35,783 nucleotides of DNA from CAYWWY01 sp964580185 (GTDB taxonomy: Bacteria; Thermotogota; Thermotogae; MWEM01), in assembly GCA_964580185.1 (NCBI GenBank), contig CAZOJQ010000031.1, positions 1-35,783 of the forward strand, read 5' to 3'. A program made the position numbers and the translations under genes. Under the pieces are notes generated by a model. It saw only the letters and a list, made by a program, of their open reading frames with translations. It was not told the origin of the DNA and made no database searches. Shown here piece by piece: positions 32,077-35,783 of the stretch (position 1 is its first letter; every line of letters begins with the position of its first letter).

Positions 32077-34461
32077 ATGCCCAAGTATCAAAAACTAGAA
32101 GAACTTGCTAATGAATCGAAAGAGTCGCTTGAGATCCCTGAAGAACTACCCGCAATCCCCGTTCGGACGAATATGTTGGTATACCCTGGATCGGTCATGC
32201 CCTTTTATGTGGGTAGAGAACGATCCCTAAAATCATTGGAAGAAGCAATTGAAAACAAAAACCGATTGGTGTTTCTCATTGCCCAAAAAGACCCAAATCA
32301 TGAAGATCCAGGGACAGATGACTTCTATGAAATGGGAGTTGTTGCCCAAATCCTTCAAGTAATGAAGCTGCCGGACAACTCATTTAAGGTCTTGGTCGAA
32401 GGTCTTCTGAGAGCGAAGATTGTGGAATCCCTTCCCGAACGCCCTTTTTTATGCTTACGTATATCCTTTGCCATTCCCCGATATCGGATGACGAAATCCC
32501 TTGATGTCCTGATCCGTAAAGTCCGGGAGGATACCAAACGGTACTTTTCCATGACGAAGAAGATCCCTCCCGAAACCCTTCAAGCGCTTGACGAGGATTC
32601 TGATGCAGATCGCTTTGCGGATTTTGTGGCTTCGATCTTACCTCTTGATTTAAAGGAAAAACAGCGTTTGATGGAAACCATCCATCCCAAAGATCGATTG
32701 GAAATCCTTCTTCAAGTGCTCGCACGAGAATTGGAACTCCTCCAGATCGAGGAGAAGCTCGAACAAAAGGTTCGAGGAAAGATCGAACAGAATCAGAAGG
32801 AGTATTACCTTCGGGAGAAAATGAGGGCAATTCGAGAAGAACTGGATGGAGCAACCGATCCCGAAATCATGGATTGGCGGATAAAGATCCAACAAGGAGC
32901 CTACCCGGAATATGTACGGGAAAAAGCCATGACGGAATTGGACCGTCTGGAAAAATCTCCTGCATTTTCAGCAGAATCAACCGTGATTCGCACCTATCTT
33001 GATTGGTTATTGTCTATGCCCTGGAATTCAACAACGGAAGATCGGATCGATATTGCGTTGGGGAAAAAAATCCTCGATGGCGATCATTATGGATTAGAAG
33101 AAGTGAAACAGCGGATCCTTGAATTCCTGGCCGTCAGAGCCTTTTCTGAAAACCTTAAAGCTCCGATCCTATGCCTGGTTGGTCCCCCTGGTGTAGGGAA
33201 AACCTCCTTAGGGATGTCCCTTGCTCGTACGATGAATCGCAAATTTGTTCGAATGTCTTTGGGCGGAGTCCGCGATGAAGCAGAAATCCGGGGCCATCGA
33301 AGGACATATGTTGGTTCTTTGCCGGGGCGGGTCTTACAACTGATTCGAAATGCTGGATCTTCCAATCCATTGCTGTTGTTCGATGAAATCGATAAAATGG
33401 GCCAAAGTATGCACGGAGATCCTGCAGCCGCTTTGCTGGAGGTTCTCGATCCCGAGCAAAATCATGCGTTTGTGGACCACTTTCTCGAAGTCCCTTTCGA
33501 CCTGTCCAAAGTAATCTTTGTAACGACAGCTAACGTACTGTTCTCCATTCCTCCCGCGCTAAAAGATCGAATGGAAGTAATCGAGATTCCTGGATATACT
33601 TACCGTGAGAAGATGGAAATCGCCAAAGGATTCCTTGTTCCAAAACTTCTGAACGAACATGGGATGAAAAAGAAAGCTGCATTTTCTGATGACGGAATTG
33701 AGACCATTATCGACCATTATACCCGAGAAGCCGGTGTGCGGAATCTTCAAAGGGAGTTGGCAAGCCTGATCCGAAAAAGCGCTCTTGATCTTTTGAACCG
33801 AAAGGGAACAAGGATCCGGATCAATAGAGCTAAGGTACAAAAGTATCTTGGCCCTCAGAAATATATGCGAGATGAAAAGCTCGAGAACCCAGAGATCGGC
33901 GTAAGTACTGGCCTTGCGTGGACTGCTATTGGTGGTTCTGTTTTACAGGTAGAAGCGCAAGTGTTTCGCGGAAAAGGAACCCTCATTCTAACTGGCCAAC
34001 TGGGAGACGTGATGAAAGAATCGGCCAAAATTGCGCTTTCGATCAGTCGAAAATATTGCGATCCGAACTTATCCGCCACATTTTTCGATGAGCATGATAT
34101 ACACATTCATGTTCCAGAAGGGGCTGTTCCTAAAGATGGACCTTCTGCGGGAATCACCATGGTAACTGCCCTCATTTCTTCTTTGGCAAAGATTCCTGCG
34201 CGAAATGATATAGCGATGACTGGAGAAGTGACTTTAACCGGGAAAATCCTTCCAATTGGAGGCGTCCGGGAGAAAATCCTTGCTGCGCATCGAGTCGGAA
34301 TCTATCAGATCATTCTTCCGGAAGACAATCGGAAAGACACAGCAAAGATCCCGGCTGAAATCGCCAAAAAAATCCAAATCCATTATGTAGATACAGTTCA
34401 CGCAGTTCTAAAAACTGCGCTAACAAGACCCATCGAGAATCATGGACATCAAAAAGACTGA
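32077..34461 (+). CDS. lon: ATP-dependent protease Lon (LonA type)
   Basis: Degrades damaged and regulatory proteins in the cytoplasm. The 794 residues show the N-terminal substrate domain (RTNMLVYPGSVMPFYVGRE), the AAA+ domain with Walker A GPPGVGKT (369-376) and Walker B LLLFDEIDK, and the protease domain with catalytic Ser690 (PKDGPSAG) and Lys733 (GGVREKILAAH). Ribosome binding site AAAAGGAG lies in the end of mnmG. Its last 20 bases overlap the start of engB. No CIRCE is visible in front of it. Confidence 0.98.
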   Translation: MPKYQKLEELANESKESLEIPEELPAIPVRTNMLVYPGSVMPFYVGRERSLKSLEEAIENKNRLVFLIAQKDPNHEDPGTDDFYEMGVVAQILQVMKLPDNSFKVLVEGLLRAKIVESLPERPFLCLRISFAIPRYRMTKSLDVLIRKVREDTKRYFSMTKKIPPETLQALDEDSDADRFADFVASILPLDLKEKQRLMETIHPKDRLEILLQVLARELELLQIEEKLEQKVRGKIEQNQKEYYLREKMRAIREELDGATDPEIMDWRIKIQQGAYPEYVREKAMTELDRLEKSPAFSAESTVIRTYLDWLLSMPWNSTTEDRIDIALGKKILDGDHYGLEEVKQRILEFLAVRAFSENLKAPILCLVGPPGVGKTSLGMSLARTMNRKFVRMSLGGVRDEAEIRGHRRTYVGSLPGRVLQLIRNAGSSNPLLLFDEIDKMGQSMHGDPAAALLEVLDPEQNHAFVDHFLEVPFDLSKVIFVTTANVLFSIPPALKDRMEVIEIPGYTYREKMEIAKGFLVPKLLNEHGMKKKAAFSDDGIETIIDHYTREAGVRNLQRELASLIRKSALDLLNRKGTRIRINRAKVQKYLGPQKYMRDEKLENPEIGVSTGLAWTAIGGSVLQVEAQVFRGKGTLILTGQLGDVMKESAKIALSISRKYCDPNLSATFFDEHDIHIHVPEGAVPKDGPSAGITMVTALISSLAKIPARNDIAMTGEVTLTGKILPIGGVREKILAAHRVGIYQIILPEDNRKDTAKIPAEIAKKIQIHYVDTVHAVLKTALTRPIENHGHQKD

Positions 34462-35023
34462 ATTACAACAGACCGTGTTCAACAATTCCCCTTTTCCTGA
34501 ACCCATTCAAGGGGAAATTGCCTTTGCGGGACGTTCAAACGTCGGAAAATCATCGTTACTCAATGCCTTGTTTCAAAGGAAAATCGCAAAAACAAGCAGC
34601 AAACCGGGGAAAACCGCATCCATCAATTTTTACCGAGTCAATGATCTTCATTTCTTTGTAGATCTTCCTGGGTATGGATTCGCCAAAGTTCCTTTCGCTG
34701 AGAAGAACCGGTGGGCCAAACTAGTAGACCGTTACTTTTCATCCCGTATTGAGTTGTCCATCACTATGATCCTTATGGATGCCCGCAACCCTTTATTGGA
34801 AAATGACTGGAAGTTGATTGAGTGGATTTCCAGCCATCAGATCCCCTATGGGTTTGTCTTGACAAAAGCGGACAAACTCAGCAAATCAGGAATCGCAAGA
34901 CAGGTTGAATGGGTAAAGAAACAACTCCAAGAGCGGGGGGACTTTATGATATTCCCTGTTTCTGCTACCAAACGAACTGGATTGGGTCCTTTGCTGGACT
35001 TTCTGTTTGAGGTGATTGCATGA
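34442..35023 (+). CDS. engB: Ribosome-biogenesis GTPase EngB (YsxC/YihA)
   Basis: Small GTPase required for large-subunit ribosome assembly. Signature motifs: G1 GRSNVGKSS, a KPGKTASINFY switch, G3 DLPGYGFAK and G4 TKADK, followed by the SATKRTG segment. Length 193 matches the family. The ATG lies 20 bases before the lon stop, in another frame. The lon-engB order is conserved in many Gram-positive genomes. The stop overlaps the fliJ start (ATGA). Confidence 0.97.
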   Translation: MDIKKTELQQTVFNNSPFPEPIQGEIAFAGRSNVGKSSLLNALFQRKIAKTSSKPGKTASINFYRVNDLHFFVDLPGYGFAKVPFAEKNRWAKLVDRYFSSRIELSITMILMDARNPLLENDWKLIEWISSHQIPYGFVLTKADKLSKSGIARQVEWVKKQLQERGDFMIFPVSATKRTGLGPLLDFLFEVIA

Positions 35024-35508
35024 AACGATTTTCGTTCCGATTACAACGGCTGATGGACATTATTCTCCAGCAATTGGAGCAAAAACGTATGGAGATGGCA
35101 ACCATCCAGTTGAAATTGGATCAGAAAATCCGAGAAGTTCATCAGCAGCAGAAAGAGATCAATACGCATGAACATACTTTATCCCTGAATATGCAAAACT
35201 CTTCTCTCTCTCCCACTGAGTTTGTGCTTTGGGAAAATTTTATCGACTTTCAGTATGTAGTACTCGGTGATCTATACAAAGCCCAAGCGCTTATTGAACA
35301 ACAATTGCGGAAAGCAACCGATGAATTCGTAGAAATCGACCGAAATCGGAAGAAATTGGAAACTCTCAAAGAAAAGCAGTATCAGAGATACATTGAAGAA
35401 TTCGAACGGATAGAACGGTCAATCATGGACGATATTGGCAATCGACAATTTATCGAAAAACAAAACGGAGGTGGAACACCATGGCTTACGGAAAGTGGAA
35501 AAACCTGA
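35020..35508 (+). CDS. fliJ: Probable FliJ, flagellar type III export chaperone
   Basis: A 162-residue, all-helical protein, rich in Gln, Glu and Lys, with two long coiled-coil stretches (about 8-50 and 90-145). The start MKRFSFRLQRLMDI and the late segment NRKKLETLKEKQYQRYIEEF with a following acidic helix match FliJ proteins, which link the export ATPase FliI to the export gate. The family is short and diverged, so confidence is moderate. It overlaps engB by four bases and extends 28 bases into upp. No other flagellar gene is near it. Confidence 0.72.
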   Translation: MKRFSFRLQRLMDIILQQLEQKRMEMATIQLKLDQKIREVHQQQKEINTHEHTLSLNMQNSSLSPTEFVLWENFIDFQYVVLGDLYKAQALIEQQLRKATDEFVEIDRNRKKLETLKEKQYQRYIEEFERIERSIMDDIGNRQFIEKQNGGGTPWLTESGKT

Positions 35509-35783
35509 CCGTTGTTGAACACCCGTTAATTATGCACAAATTAACCATGATGAGAAACAAGAACACCAATCCAAAGGAATTCCGAGAACTCCTTCATGAA
35601 CTCACCTTCCTACTTGCATATGAAGCAACATCCAACCTGTCAACGATTCCCACGCAAATTGAAACACCCATCGGGCCGACTCAAGGCTTTTTGATCAATG
35701 ACAAAGAGGTAGCAATTGTTCCGATTCTCCGTGCCGGATTGGGGATGCTCGATGGAGTGCTAACACTCATGCCAAATGCCTCC
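35481..35783 (+). CDS. upp: Uracil phosphoribosyltransferase, 5' part (runs off the window)
   Basis: Salvages uracil to UMP using PRPP. The 101 visible codons begin NLTVVEHPLIMHKLTMMRNK, then LLHELTFLLAYEATSNLSTI, ETPIGPTQG and VPILRAGLGMLDGVLTLMPN, which are diagnostic for Upp. The PRPP loop would lie beyond the window. The ATG has GGAGGT eight bases upstream, inside the fliJ coding sequence. The first 28 bases overlap fliJ in another frame. Start position is the family's usual one. Confidence 0.96.
   Translation, partial: MAYGKWKNLTVVEHPLIMHKLTMMRNKNTNPKEFRELLHELTFLLAYEATSNLSTIPTQIETPIGPTQGFLINDKEVAIVPILRAGLGMLDGVLTLMPNAS

Noticed and set aside
1..35783. CRISPR arrays, insertion sequences, prophage or integrative elements
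   Set aside because: No regularly spaced direct repeats, transposase, integrase or phage structural genes were found; the tRNA genes show no partial 3'-end duplication that would mark an attachment site.

Overview
The window looks like a chromosomal segment from a diderm, flagellated, fermentative-type bacterium, most likely Thermotogota or a close relative. The evidence is indirect. The replicative polymerase is the PolC type with an inserted proofreading exonuclease. P-ring and L-ring flagellar genes (flgI, flgH) imply an outer envelope layer. The heat-shock operon is hrcA-grpE-dnaJ without dnaK. A GH57 branching enzyme sits behind a DUF4912 protein, and there is a PspC/toastrack envelope gene pair. 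Diderm Firmicutes are the main alternative. No phage, insertion sequence, CRISPR array or plasmid gene was found. Almost every base is coding, and neighbouring genes often overlap by 1-4 bases.

Layout. 1-289: intergenic DNA with a strong terminator and an extended -10 promoter. 290-6986 (+): an oligopeptide-type ABC importer with a solute-binding protein, two permeases and a two-headed ATPase. 7016-11217 (-): flagellar rod, ring and hook-basal genes flgB-flgC-fliE-flgA-flgH-flgI-flgJ. They are preceded by a TetR regulator and a methyltransferase that may be co-transcribed (to 12941). 13118-16056 (+): promoter, perfect CIRCE operator, hrcA-grpE-dnaJ and a palindromic terminator. 16094-20595 (-): ruvC-polC. 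20810-22566 (-): MrpE-like, PspC and toastrack membrane proteins. 22616-22876 (-): tRNA-Arg(CCT) and two identical tRNA-Asp(GTC) genes. 23181-26439 (+): thiN, a Rho_N/DUF4912 protein and a GH57 glucan branching enzyme. 26436-26726 (-): a small lipoprotein. 26811-30169 (+): an EamA transporter, enolase and an ABC-2 permease. 30166-35783 (+): mnmG, lon, engB, fliJ and the start of upp.

The most unusual part is the ABC importer at 290-6986, where three of four subunits are architecturally remodelled. The binding protein reads as a circular permutation of the SBP_bac_5 fold: the usual C-terminal segment comes first, right after the signal peptide. The second permease carries a seven-repeat Ycf48/BNR-like beta-propeller, about 270 residues long, in the external loop after its first membrane helix, where the binding protein normally docks. 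The ATPase is a DppD-DppF fusion whose second iron-sulfur-type C-terminal domain is split by about 100 residues. I infer that the two external changes belong together and define a variant importer; the sequence does not show its substrate.

Two smaller patterns recur. An extended -10 of the form TGGTATAAT appears at several unrelated start sites. Terminator hairpins sit directly against the Shine-Dalgarno of the next gene in three places, suggesting polarity control by read-through.
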